Assembly (NCBI RefSeq): GCF_025369935.1
Contig: NZ_CP104467.1
Location: 6,207,001 to 6,271,000, forward strand
Origin: Paenibacillus andongensis
GTDB lineage: Bacteria > Bacillota > Bacilli > Paenibacillales > NBRC-103111
DNA length: 64,000 nucleotides
Reading direction: 5' to 3'
The first letter of the stretch is position 1, and the number at the start of each line of letters is the position of its first letter. A program made the position numbers and the translations under genes. Of this stretch, positions 6,858 to 15,025 are shown in pieces. A model generated the notes under the pieces. The model was not told the DNA's origin, did not search any database, and worked only from the letters and a program-made list of their open reading frames with translations.

Positions 6858-7832
6858 ATGAAGTATAGAAACATGGGTCGCAGTGGGTTAAAAGTGAGTG
6901 AGATTAGCTTGGGGAGCTGGCTTACCTACGGAACAGCCGCCGAACAAAAGGCAGCAGATGCTTGCATCGCAAAAGCTTTCGAAAGTGGCATTAATTTCTT
7001 CGATACGGCTAACGCTTACAATCGTGGTGAAGGCGAGAAAGCGATGGGGGCAGCGCTTAAGTCTTATGAGAGATCAAGCTATGTGCTCTCGTCCAAGGTC
7101 TACTTCCCGATGGGGGATGGTCCGAATGATCGAGGTTTATCCCGTAAACACATCTTCGAACAGTGTGAAGCAAGCTTAAAACGATTAGGTGTCGAGTACA
7201 TCGATTTGTACTTCTGTCATCGCTATGACATCCATACACCGCTGGAAGAGACGCTTCGCGCTTTGGACGACTTAGCTGCCCAAGGCAAAATTATGTATGC
7301 CGCTGTCAGTGAGTGGAACGGTGCCCAAATTACCGAAGCAGCCGGTATTGCCGAACGTTTGCGCCTGAGACCGCTGATCTCTAATCAGCCGATTTATAAT
7401 ATGTTTGAGCGCTATATCGAGCGAGAAGTATTGCCTGTGTCAGCGCAAAAAGGATTGGGTCAAGTTGTGTTCTCGCCGCTTGCTCAAGGCATTTTAACCG
7501 GTAAATACAAGCTGGGACAGCCGCTTCCGACTGCGAGTCGTGCAGCTAACGATTCTGTGAACGGTGTCATTAACAGCTATTTGAATGATCAGGTGCTTCA
7601 AGTTGTTCATGAGCTGGAACAGGTCGCTCAGCAGCTCCATATCTCTCTCGCACAGCTCGCTCTAGCATGGGTACTCCGCCAACCCGGAGTAAGCTCTGCG
7701 CTTATCGGTGCGACCAGGCCTGAACAGATCGAAGAGAATGTGAAAGCCGTTGACATTGAGCTTGGAACCGAGACTCTGGAACAAATCGAAGTCATCCTTA
7801 AACAAGTAGCTAATTTCTCACCTGCACGATAA
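6858..7832 (+). CDS. Aldo/keto reductase (Kv-beta/YghZ-like)
   Basis: 324 residues with the family's TIM-barrel pattern. The catalytic tetrad is visible: Asp in FFDTANAY with its Tyr, Lys in LSSKVYF and His in YFCHRYD. The C-terminal NADPH-binding signature is LIGATRPEQIEENVKA. Such enzymes reduce aldehydes and ketones with NADPH in the cytosol. The sequence order and YIEREVLPVSAQKGLGQVVF resemble the voltage-gated potassium channel beta-subunit branch. It has its own promoter and terminator, next to a decayed AraC regulator that may once have controlled it. The substrate cannot be inferred. Confidence 0.9.
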   Translation: MKYRNMGRSGLKVSEISLGSWLTYGTAAEQKAADACIAKAFESGINFFDTANAYNRGEGEKAMGAALKSYERSSYVLSSKVYFPMGDGPNDRGLSRKHIFEQCEASLKRLGVEYIDLYFCHRYDIHTPLEETLRALDDLAAQGKIMYAAVSEWNGAQITEAAGIAERLRLRPLISNQPIYNMFERYIEREVLPVSAQKGLGQVVFSPLAQGILTGKYKLGQPLPTASRAANDSVNGVINSYLNDQVLQVVHELEQVAQQLHISLAQLALAWVLRQPGVSSALIGATRPEQIEENVKAVDIELGTETLEQIEVILKQVANFSPAR

Positions 7833-7839
7833 AAATGAA

Positions 7840-7876
7840 AAGGGACAGGGCTATTAGCAGCCCTGTCCCTTCCTTA
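7840..7876. terminator. Bidirectional terminator
   Basis: AAGGGACAGGGCT / AGCCCTGTCCCTT stem between convergent genes, A-run on the left and T-rich on the right. Confidence 0.85.
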
Positions 7877-7881
7877 TGATT

Positions 7882-8757
7882 TTATCCAATTAGTCTTATA
7901 AAGCCTTTGAATTCCAATTCCTCGAACTTGCTAATGACTTTTTCCCGTTCCATTGACCATCCGCATTCCTCAAGCGCACAAGCGACAGGCGCATCCAAGC
8001 GAATCGTAGCCAAATCACGTGATAAATGCAGCATATCGATCTCCGCCTCAATTTTGGCGCGAACACCTTTTGGCAGCGCCGCTAAATTTTCCAAAATCCC
8101 GGCGATGTCCTGATATTCTATGAGCAGTTTGGTCGCTGTTTTCTCACCAATTCCTTTTACCCCTGGATAGTTATCCGCCGTATCTCCGGTTAAACCCTTC
8201 AGATCAATAATTTGAGCAGGTGTTAAACTTTTCTCTTCCATCAAGGTCTCCAGCGTATACACCATATAGTTGGATTGACCTTTTTTCATAATAATAACTT
8301 CCGTATTCTCATTTACAAGCTGAAGCATATCGTGATCGCCTGTGAGAATCTGCACCTTCGTAGATGGACTATATGTACTTGCCAAAGTGCCTATGCAATC
8401 ATCCGCTTCGTATCCGATAACACCCACATTAGGAATGTTGAAGCTAGCCGTAACTTCCTTCACTAAATCAAACTGCGGGATCAGCTCTTCCGGAGCAGGT
8501 CCGCGATTCGCTTTGTAACTATCAAATTTCTCCGTACGAAACGTCTTGCTTCCCATATCCCAGCAGCAAACAACATGCGTGGGCTTGAACGTCTGAATCG
8601 CATCTAGCAAATATTTGAGAAAACCATAAACCCCGTTAACCGGCGTGCCAGCACTTGTTCTCATTATGTAACCACCGGAAGAAGTAGCGTAATAACCACG
8701 AAATAATAAAGCCATGCCATCGACTAGCAGCACAGATTCAGATGATGTTTCGGACAA
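7882..8757 (-). CDS. 5'-3' exonuclease, FEN/PolA N-terminal type (YpcP-like)
   Basis: 291 residues, matching the stand-alone 5'-exonuclease (B. subtilis YpcP/ExoI-like). The metal-binding acidic motifs are visible: LLVDGMALLFRGYYA, CCWDMGSKTFR, GYEADDCIGTLA, LTGDHDMLQLV and LTGDTADNYPGVKGIGEKTA, the last being the helix-hairpin-helix. It removes RNA primers or 5' flaps from DNA. I prefer the TTG at 8757: AGGAG sits 8 bases upstream, while the ATG at 8784 has no site and lies almost at the predicted transcript start (TATACT, 8805-8810). Confidence 0.88.
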   Translation of the reverse strand: MSETSSESVLLVDGMALLFRGYYATSSGGYIMRTSAGTPVNGVYGFLKYLLDAIQTFKPTHVVCCWDMGSKTFRTEKFDSYKANRGPAPEELIPQFDLVKEVTASFNIPNVGVIGYEADDCIGTLASTYSPSTKVQILTGDHDMLQLVNENTEVIIMKKGQSNYMVYTLETLMEEKSLTPAQIIDLKGLTGDTADNYPGVKGIGEKTATKLLIEYQDIAGILENLAALPKGVRAKIEAEIDMLHLSRDLATIRLDAPVACALEECGWSMEREKVISKFEELEFKGFIRLIG

Positions 8758-8838
8758 AATAATCGCTCCTATTCTATAAATCATAACGTATAAGTTCTAC
8801 TTGTAGTATAGCATGGGAACGGTTGTTCAGCACACAAA

Positions 8839-8872
8839 AAACCGCTGCTAGTAAAAGGTACCAACAGCGGTT
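8839..8872 (-). terminator. Terminator-like hairpin with repeated arm
   Basis: AACCGCTG / CAGCGGTT arms around CTAGTAAAAGGTACCAA, with TTTTTTG following on the minus strand. It lies upstream of the exonuclease promoter rather than after a gene. Its right arm and loop recur at 10468-10492. Confidence 0.6.
8848..8872 (+). repeat. 25-bp direct repeat, copy 1
   Basis: CTAGTAAAAGGTACCAACAG followed by CGGTT, identical to 10468-10492. The copies flank the dicarboxylate symporter gene. Confidence 0.85.
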
Positions 8873-9064
8873 CTTCCCATAGCCGTTATTGTAGTTATGC
8901 AGTGTTAACAACGGGGGATTATTATTTTGTATTCTCAAACAATGTTATAAAAATAAACTATCCATGTAACATAAGTTAACCTAGAATGATGAACAGAGCA
9001 GAAATGAAATACTCACATTAAAGACGATATTGATATCAAAAAAATAAAGAAAAGAGGATGCATA

Positions 9065-10402
9065 GTGAATCCAAAAACGGCACCCGAAAAGAAACCTTTT
9101 TATCAAGGCCTTTTTTTTCAGATTATGGTATCAATCATCGGAGGGATTTTAGTCGGTTATCTTTGGCCGACAATTGGTGTCGCGCTAAAGCCAATCGGCG
9201 ACGGTTTCATCAAGCTTATCAAAATGATCATTTCGCCGCTTGTTTTTGGTGTTGTCGTCGTTGGTATCGCGAAGGTCGGCGACATCAAATCTGTTGGTAG
9301 GATAGGTGGGAAAACCCTCCTTTACTTTGAAGTCGTTACAACCTTTGCCCTAATCATAGGCATGGTAGTGGCGAACTTATTCAATCCCGGCGCTGGAATG
9401 CATATCGATCCTGGAACCTTGACAACGGATGCTGTCAATAAAGTTACTAAGAGTTCTACACTTCCAAGCGGAGCGCAATTTTTCCTGAATATCATCCCAG
9501 ATAGTGCCGTCTCAGCGTTTGCGAATAATACAATGCTGCAGGTACTGCTCGTTTCCTGCTTCTTCGGTTTTGCGCTTATCCATGTAGGCGGACGAACTTC
9601 AGAGGTTGTTGTCGATCTTCTAGAGCATTTCAATAAAGTCGTGTTTCAAATTATGGGCTATATCATGAAGCTTACGGCTATTGCAACATTCGGCGCGATG
9701 GCGTTCGCTGTTAGTCAGTATGGGATTACCACACTCGTGTCGTTCGGTAAACTCTTTGTGGCCATGACGATCGCTTGTCTTGCTTTCATCATTGTGTTAG
9801 CTATTATCACACGGTTATTCGTAGGCATCAGCCTTTGGAAGTTGATCCTCTACATTCGAGAGGAGATCATTCTCGCTTTTGCAACAGGTTCGACGGAAGC
9901 GGTCATGCCGCAGCTCATGAATAAATTTGAGCATGCCGGCTGCAACCGAGCTGTTGTCGGACTGGTTGTTCCGACCGGATATTCATTCAACCTCGACGGG
10001 GCATCAATCTATTTATCACTCGCTCTTATATTTCTTGCCCAAGCCACCGGCGTCGAACTGAGTCTTATCGAGCAGCTTATGATTCTGGGTGTGCTTTTGT
10101 TAACGTCCAAGGGGATGGCTGGTATACCAGGTTCTGCATTCGTGGCACTGTCAGCGACAGCGGCGGCGTCAGGTTCGATCTCCATGGCCGCCGTTGCTCT
10201 AATGCTTGCACCGGACCGATTTATGGGAAATTATCGTACGACAGTGAATATTATCGGCTACGCTGTTGCCACCTTCGTCATTGCGCGTTGGGAGGGTTTG
10301 CTTGATCTTAATCGCGCGAAAAGCGCCCTCGATGGCAGTCTTCCCTATACTTCGGTTGAAAATAACGTTTTAGCTGTGAATAAACAGCAACTGAATGCTT
10401 AA
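9065..10402 (+). CDS. Dicarboxylate/amino acid:cation symporter (DctA/DctP-like)
   Basis: 445 residues and eight or more hydrophobic segments. DAACS family signatures are present: IKMIISPLVFGVVVVGIA, the serine-rich STEAVMPQLMNKFEHAGC segment, VPTGYSFNLDG, and GMAGIPGSAFVALSATAA in the hairpin-8 region. The first and third resemble the C4-dicarboxylate (DctA) branch rather than glutamate carriers, so succinate/fumarate/malate uptake with H+ or Na+ is likely. The GTG start has AGAGGATG upstream. It is monocistronic with a strong terminator; no DctSR-type two-component system is seen beside it. Confidence 0.9.
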   Translation: MNPKTAPEKKPFYQGLFFQIMVSIIGGILVGYLWPTIGVALKPIGDGFIKLIKMIISPLVFGVVVVGIAKVGDIKSVGRIGGKTLLYFEVVTTFALIIGMVVANLFNPGAGMHIDPGTLTTDAVNKVTKSSTLPSGAQFFLNIIPDSAVSAFANNTMLQVLLVSCFFGFALIHVGGRTSEVVVDLLEHFNKVVFQIMGYIMKLTAIATFGAMAFAVSQYGITTLVSFGKLFVAMTIACLAFIIVLAIITRLFVGISLWKLILYIREEIILAFATGSTEAVMPQLMNKFEHAGCNRAVVGLVVPTGYSFNLDGASIYLSLALIFLAQATGVELSLIEQLMILGVLLLTSKGMAGIPGSAFVALSATAAASGSISMAAVALMLAPDRFMGNYRTTVNIIGYAVATFVIARWEGLLDLNRAKSALDGSLPYTSVENNVLAVNKQQLNA

Positions 10403-10417
10403 AATCAATTTACTAAC

Positions 10418-10466
10418 GGAATTGTCTCCTCAAGTAAAACCTACTTGAAGAGACAATTCCGTTTTT
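10418..10466 (+). terminator. Strong terminator after the symporter gene
   Basis: GGAATTGTCTC-TCAAGT / ACTTGAAGAGACAATTCC stem followed by GTTTTT. Confidence 0.9.
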
Positions 10467-10467
10467 A

Positions 10468-10492
10468 CTAGTAAAAGGTACCAACAGCGGTT
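10468..10492 (+). repeat. 25-bp direct repeat, copy 2
   Basis: Identical to 8848-8872. Here the left arm of the hairpin seen at copy 1 is missing; the copy abuts the T-run of the preceding terminator. Confidence 0.85.
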
Positions 10493-10510
10493 TTCATCTT
10501 CTATGCCGAC

Positions 10511-11053
10511 TTAACGGCTCGTATGCCATTTAATTTCTTGAATAAATTCAGTCACGGATTCTTGCAGTCGATCTGCAATTTCATCGTCCAATATGGCTTG
10601 TCCTTGATCGCCCCAGGTCACTTGCTTATCAAGTACATACACACCTTGCAGAATGTTCTGCGCGCCTAATGCTGACAGCACCGGTTTTAGAGCATAATCT
10701 ATCGCGAGCAGGTGAGATATCGTCCCTCCAACGGCTAGTGGTAGCACGACTTTACGCTCAAGTCCTTTTTGCGGAAGCAGGTCGAGGAAAGCTTTTAACA
10801 CGCCTGTGTAAGAGGCTTTATAAACCGGCGTAGCAACGAATACGGCATCTGCCTCAGCAACATGCGCGTTCGCTTTCACAATGGCTTCACTGTCAAATTT
10901 GGCATATAACAAATCCTCTGCCGGAATGTCGCGCACCTTAATCCATTCCACTTCCAAGCCCGCTTTCAGTAGTTCGCTTTTTGCCACCTCGATAACGCCA
11001 TGCAAACGGGACGTAGGTGTTGGACTTCCTGAAATAATAACCACTTTAGCCAT
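10511..11053 (-). CDS. ssuE: NADPH-dependent FMN reductase (SsuE-like)
   Basis: 180 residues from the ATG at 11053 (GGAG upstream); a GTG three codons earlier is less well placed. The flavodoxin-like fold shows the FMN-phosphate loop SGSPTPTSRLHG near the N-terminus and the family motif FVATPVYKASYTGVLKAFLD. SsuE-type enzymes supply reduced FMN to alkanesulfonate monooxygenases. No ssuABCD genes lie in the window, so the partner is unknown. A terminator separates it from the glycosyltransferase gene upstream. An azoreductase-like role is an alternative. Confidence 0.85.
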   Translation of the reverse strand: MAKVVIISGSPTPTSRLHGVIEVAKSELLKAGLEVEWIKVRDIPAEDLLYAKFDSEAIVKANAHVAEADAVFVATPVYKASYTGVLKAFLDLLPQKGLERKVVLPLAVGGTISHLLAIDYALKPVLSALGAQNILQGVYVLDKQVTWGDQGQAILDDEIADRLQESVTEFIQEIKWHTSR

Positions 11054-11082
11054 ATGATTCACTCTCCATTAGGGTTTGGGAT

Positions 11083-11128
11083 GAAAAAAAAGACTCCGCT
11101 GCCTTTGCTCTGTACAAAGTGGGAGTCT
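11083..11128 (-). terminator. Terminator of the GT-C fusion gene
   Basis: AGACTCC...CTTTG / CAAAG...GGAGTCT on the minus strand followed by eight T. Confidence 0.85.
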
Positions 11129-11216
11129 CCTGTTGTTGGGTCGACTTATTTTAATTCATAGTAATTTACTTGGGTTTATATTACCATTACCTTTTAGGAG
11201 CGTCAATACTTTTTGT

Positions 11217-14200
11217 TTAAAAGAAATTCCAACCCGGCAGCCACCGGAGGAAGAAGGAATACTTGGATGGAATGATCATCCCTGAAAGAATGGGATAGAA
11301 GAGAACAAACAGAACGAATACGGCAATTAAATATCCGTAAACCCATCTTTTCTTATACTGCTGACGTCCTTCTTCTAGATACTCTTTGATGTAATAAGTT
11401 AAGATCAGCACAAGGAATGGCACCATCGCAAAATAGTGATAAATAAATGTGAGCCTTGGCACCAAGATCCACGGTAAATACTGCGAGCAGTAAGCGATTA
11501 GCAGCACCCGCAGCAGCTTATCTTTACGTGTAATTGCCACATAAAAAGAAAGGATAACGGCAATGAAGCCCGGCCACCAGACTAACGGATTCCCGAACGA
11601 GACGATGCTCGAAAGCATGCCTTGCGGCATGAGCTTCGCTTGGTAATACCATATTGGGCGGAGCATCATCGGCCACTCCCACCAAGGGGAAGAGAAAGGA
11701 TGCGTTGCGACCAAATCTTTATGATATTTGTACATGTGCACCTGATAAGTGACTACATCCTTCAGATTATGCCCCGGTCCGGGAACCATCATGAACGGAA
11801 TATAGGATAACGTATAAATACCTAGCGGTATGATGATAAACGTGAGTACGCACCACAGTAAAGTAAGCAGCGTGTTTCGTATGAAAAGCTTCTCTACAAC
11901 CTGTAGTCGGCTGCGCTCCGGTTCTGTCAGTGGAGGCTCAATTTCCGCTTCGCGCAGCAAACTTCGTGCGAATCGATATTCGCTGAACCGCTCTAATAAG
12001 GATAATAGCAGCAGCACGGCAAGTCCTGCACCGCCATAGATAACAATCCACTTGGATGCAGCTCCAATGCCGAAGAAAAGGCCTGACAGCCCTAAGGGGA
12101 TTAACGTAGTCCAAAGCTTTTCCCTATAGAAGCTAAGCGTTGTGTAACGATACATGAAATAGAACATCAGCATGATGAAGAATACGCCGTAAACATCTAT
12201 CGTTGCGATTCGCGTCTGAGCAAAGTGCATGAAATCAAAGGTAAGCAGGAAAGCAGCAATGAACGCATATTCCGAACGGCCGAACATTCGCTTTGCGAAC
12301 ACGTACATGATTGGAATCATGCCGACACCGAACAGCGTTCCGATGATTCTCCAACCAAATGGATTCAATCCAAACACATAAATGCCAATCGACATTAGTA
12401 CTTTACCAAGCGGTGGATGCGTGCTTTCATACGGCTCTATTTGATGAAGATGCTCATAGGCGGTTCTTGCGTGATAGATCTCATCAAAGTAAGACCCATT
12501 CATATAAGTAGGTGTGTACGGTACCGTGGTAGGTTCATCAAATAAATTAGCCGTTGTACCCTCATCAGCCGCGTTTACATCTTGTTCCGAAACCTTAGCA
12601 ATCGGCAAGATAGCTGTGCTGCCATCTCCGAAAATACCAATTTCATGAAGATGCAGCGCCGCCCCTTCCTGCGCGTCAATGACCATTTTGACATAACGCG
12701 CATCTTTCTTAGGCTCGACCGTGTTCCAAGTGAATACCTTGGTGTGGTCGGATTTCACTGATATTTGATCCTGCCACTGCGTACCGTCCTGTGAAAACCA
12801 GAACGAATAAGCCCCTTCACCTACACCTGCAAAGGTGTTTATTCTCGTAATGTTGTGCGAGCTTCCAAGGTCCGCAATGACGGTTTCGCTTACGCTTGTT
12901 GGCTTCCAAAATGTTGTAGGCGCTTTATGCCCACCTAGATGGAACAAAGCAATTATTGTGTAAACCAACACTAAAGCGCCAAGATACAACGCATCCTTTT
13001 TGGTGAAAAAACGTCCCTTTGTGCTTCTCTCCACCTCATCCCTACTTGGTTTGAAAATCGCGTTCCACCATTCGGATTCATTGTGAACTTCTTGCTCGAT
13101 TGGCAGCGGAACTGGCTGAACTGGCTCCTCCGCCTTCTGTTCTTGTTGTGATTCCACGAAAAGCCTCCATCCCAATAAACATGCATAGGCAAACATCATA
13201 ACATTGGTGGCCGAAACGACCAACATCAAAGGATCATATCTCGGAATGTGATAATCCTGATGAAAACTGCGTAACAGCACATCGGCTATATTAATAAAAT
13301 GGGTGATACTAAAACCAATAAAGAGCCACAGAATCCGGCGATCCTTGATGTAAATGAAGCTGGTCAGCGCCAGCAATAACCCATAGTGCAAATAGCGCTC
13401 GTGCATTTTGGTCATACATATGAAAACAGCCGTGATAAATAAGAAAGCCACATACAGTAAGGCGCCACGCCGTCCTTTGCTGCGAATATATAAATAGCAA
13501 ACAAAGACGATGGATAACGGCATAAGCACCCACCCCATCCACTGATAAGAGATGTGAAGGATACTGCTATTCATATCGATAAAATTGCCACCCAAGAGGG
13601 CCATAAGATTGAACGCGTTCAAGGAGGCATACGGATAGGAAGCTAAGGTGCCAGAGTATAGAGCAATCAACCAGCCATACCCTCTGCCAACGGCAAAAGG
13701 GAATGAAATCACGGCCATCGTTGCAGCTCCGCTTAGAACACTCAACAACAATACCATCAAGTTGCGCTTTCGTATAACGTCGATAAGTAGAAAAATACCG
13801 AAAAGAAGCGCCTGTGGCTTAAGAAGAAGCGCTAAAGCTATAAAAACTGCGGCTTGTGGGAGTTTCCCCCGCTGCTGCAGCAACAAAGTTGCAAGAATAA
13901 ATAGCATAAAAAAGGAGTCAACCTGTCCCCATATTGCGGAGTTCGACCAAATCGCTGGATTGAAGGCAAACAAAGCAGCAATTTGAATAGCTTGTACCCA
14001 TGTCCTTGCCCCGCCACGACGACTAATCGCAAGCTGATACAAGAGGTAAGCCGTGACTATGTCAGCCAAAATGGCAGGAAGCTTCAGAATGACCAGTGAC
14101 CCTGCACTTTCCCAGGGAATCGACAGCTTGTGGTGCAGTAAGCCAACGAGATATAGGACATACATATACCCAGGAGGATAATCGAGAAAGTAATCTTTGG

Positions 14201-14393
14201 CGTTCGTGTACAACCCGGATAAACCTACCGTATATGCGCGATCCGCCCACGCTAGGAATGTTCTTACATCAGTATCATAGCCCACCCAGAGGGGAGCTAG
14301 ATATAATCTTAGCAATAACGCGGTTAATAGCAGTAAACCCAGAAGAAAGAATTTATGGGGAACCCCCCACAATGGCTTGAACCAGCTTACCAT
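11217..14393 (-). CDS. Fused GT-C membrane glycosyltransferase / protein O-mannosyltransferase
   Basis: 1058 residues from the ATG at 14393 (AAGGAG upstream). The N-terminal half (to about residue 420) has ten or more membrane segments and GT-C features (GYDTDVRTFLAWADRAY, LDYPPGYMYVLYLVGL, SNSAIWGQVDSFFML). Next comes a charged linker, one membrane segment, and a soluble stretch at about 495-600 resembling an F5/8-type C (discoidin-like) fold (ITRINTFAGVGEGAYSFWFS, DARYVKMVIDA). The rest is a dolichyl-phosphate-mannose protein mannosyltransferase (PMT, GT39) domain (YFDEIYHARTAYEHL, YESTHPPLGKVLMSIGIY, FAQTRIATIDVYGVFFIML). A role in adding sugars to secreted proteins or envelope polymers is likely; the acceptor is unknown. 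Confidence 0.85.
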   Translation of the reverse strand: MVSWFKPLWGVPHKFFLLGLLLLTALLLRLYLAPLWVGYDTDVRTFLAWADRAYTVGLSGLYTNAKDYFLDYPPGYMYVLYLVGLLHHKLSIPWESAGSLVILKLPAILADIVTAYLLYQLAISRRGGARTWVQAIQIAALFAFNPAIWSNSAIWGQVDSFFMLFILATLLLQQRGKLPQAAVFIALALLLKPQALLFGIFLLIDVIRKRNLMVLLLSVLSGAATMAVISFPFAVGRGYGWLIALYSGTLASYPYASLNAFNLMALLGGNFIDMNSSILHISYQWMGWVLMPLSIVFVCYLYIRSKGRRGALLYVAFLFITAVFICMTKMHERYLHYGLLLALTSFIYIKDRRILWLFIGFSITHFINIADVLLRSFHQDYHIPRYDPLMLVVSATNVMMFAYACLLGWRLFVESQQEQKAEEPVQPVPLPIEQEVHNESEWWNAIFKPSRDEVERSTKGRFFTKKDALYLGALVLVYTIIALFHLGGHKAPTTFWKPTSVSETVIADLGSSHNITRINTFAGVGEGAYSFWFSQDGTQWQDQISVKSDHTKVFTWNTVEPKKDARYVKMVIDAQEGAALHLHEIGIFGDGSTAILPIAKVSEQDVNAADEGTTANLFDEPTTVPYTPTYMNGSYFDEIYHARTAYEHLHQIEPYESTHPPLGKVLMSIGIYVFGLNPFGWRIIGTLFGVGMIPIMYVFAKRMFGRSEYAFIAAFLLTFDFMHFAQTRIATIDVYGVFFIMLMFYFMYRYTTLSFYREKLWTTLIPLGLSGLFFGIGAASKWIVIYGGAGLAVLLLLSLLERFSEYRFARSLLREAEIEPPLTEPERSRLQVVEKLFIRNTLLTLLWCVLTFIIIPLGIYTLSYIPFMMVPGPGHNLKDVVTYQVHMYKYHKDLVATHPFSSPWWEWPMMLRPIWYYQAKLMPQGMLSSIVSFGNPLVWWPGFIAVILSFYVAITRKDKLLRVLLIAYCSQYLPWILVPRLTFIYHYFAMVPFLVLILTYYIKEYLEEGRQQYKKRWVYGYLIAVFVLFVLFYPILSGMIIPSKYSFFLRWLPGWNFF

Positions 14394-14452
14394 GTCACAG
14401 CTCCTTAGATTTAGACTATTACCATTATACCTGTCCACTCTCTTGCAGAAAA

Positions 14453-14485
14453 GGAAAAAAGCACCGACCGGATAGGTCAGTGCTT
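14453..14485 (-). terminator. Terminator of the small gene at 14477
   Basis: AGCACtGACC / GGTCgGTGCT stem on the minus strand followed by TTTTTTCC, overlapping the stop codon. Confidence 0.85.
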
Positions 14486-14704
14486 GGGTTCAAGCTTTTC
14501 GATGCGCTCGCAAATTTCATGCAGCCAATCATAGTCTCCAGTGAGCGAAGCACAGAGCGATAAATTTTCCAGTTTCAAACGGTTCCATACATATGTCGCG
14601 TTAGCTTCCATACACAGCAGTAATTCATCCTGCTCTGCTCGTGTTAACTCACGCGCTCTGCGTAATGTCCATAACTCCGCCATACGTTGATGAACGGCTA
14701 ACAT
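14477..14704 (-). CDS. Small hypothetical protein
   Basis: 75 residues, MLAVHQRMAELWTLRRAREL onward, helical and amphipathic (LTRAEQDELLLCMEANATYV, then WNRLKLENLSLCASLTGDYD). AGGAGGG stands about 11 bases before the ATG and a terminator overlaps the stop, so it is a convincing one-gene unit. No membrane segment or known motif is seen. I believe similar short proteins occur in Paenibacillus genomes, but I cannot assign a function. Confidence 0.7.
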   Translation of the reverse strand: MLAVHQRMAELWTLRRARELTRAEQDELLLCMEANATYVWNRLKLENLSLCASLTGDYDWLHEICERIEKLEPKH

Positions 14705-14875
14705 GGTCTGGGATACCCTCCTGCTAGTGAAGTAGCTACATTATGCAGTATGGTCAAAGATGGAAGGAATGAAACAAGAGTACTTGTTGAAAACTGGTAA
14801 AATAAATGAACGAAATCCTTCAAATTGACAGGACAGAAGTTCAAAGAAATTTTTCGAATTGTTTAAAAAAATCTC
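14705..14875. other. Intergenic region with no gene seen
   Basis: AT-rich spacer between the small minus-strand gene and the neopullulanase promoter. A 77-codon minus-strand frame across 14741-14974 has no ribosome site and overlaps the promoter and hairpin, so I do not accept it. Confidence 0.5.
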
Positions 14876-14904
14876 TTTACTCCACTGGTATCTTTTCTTA
14901 TAAT
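14876..14904 (+). promoter_or_regulatory. Promoter of the neopullulanase transcript
   Basis: TTTACT (14876-14881), 17-base spacer, TATAAT (14899-14904). Predicted start is near 14911. Confidence 0.7.
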
Positions 14905-14932
14905 GATGATAAATTAAAGGCAATGCTACCTG

Positions 14933-14986
14933 ACAGGTACAACCTCGCATTCGAAACGATCGAATGAAAGGCATGTACCTGTTTTT
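14933..14986 (+). terminator. Leader terminator (attenuator or end of a small RNA)
   Basis: ACAGGTAC (14933-14940) pairs with GTACCTGT (14974-14981), with an inner helix CATTCG/CGAATG, followed by TTTTTTG. It sits between the promoter and the coding start at 15026, so transcripts of about 75 bases are predicted unless readthrough occurs. Confidence 0.7.
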
Positions 14987-15025
14987 TGTCGTTGTTTTTC
15001 AATGTAGTGAAAGGGGATTACGAAC

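Noticed and set aside
8839-10492. Insertion-sequence ends around the symporter gene
   Set aside because: The flanking repeats are direct rather than inverted and there is no transposase; recorded only as a repeat pair.
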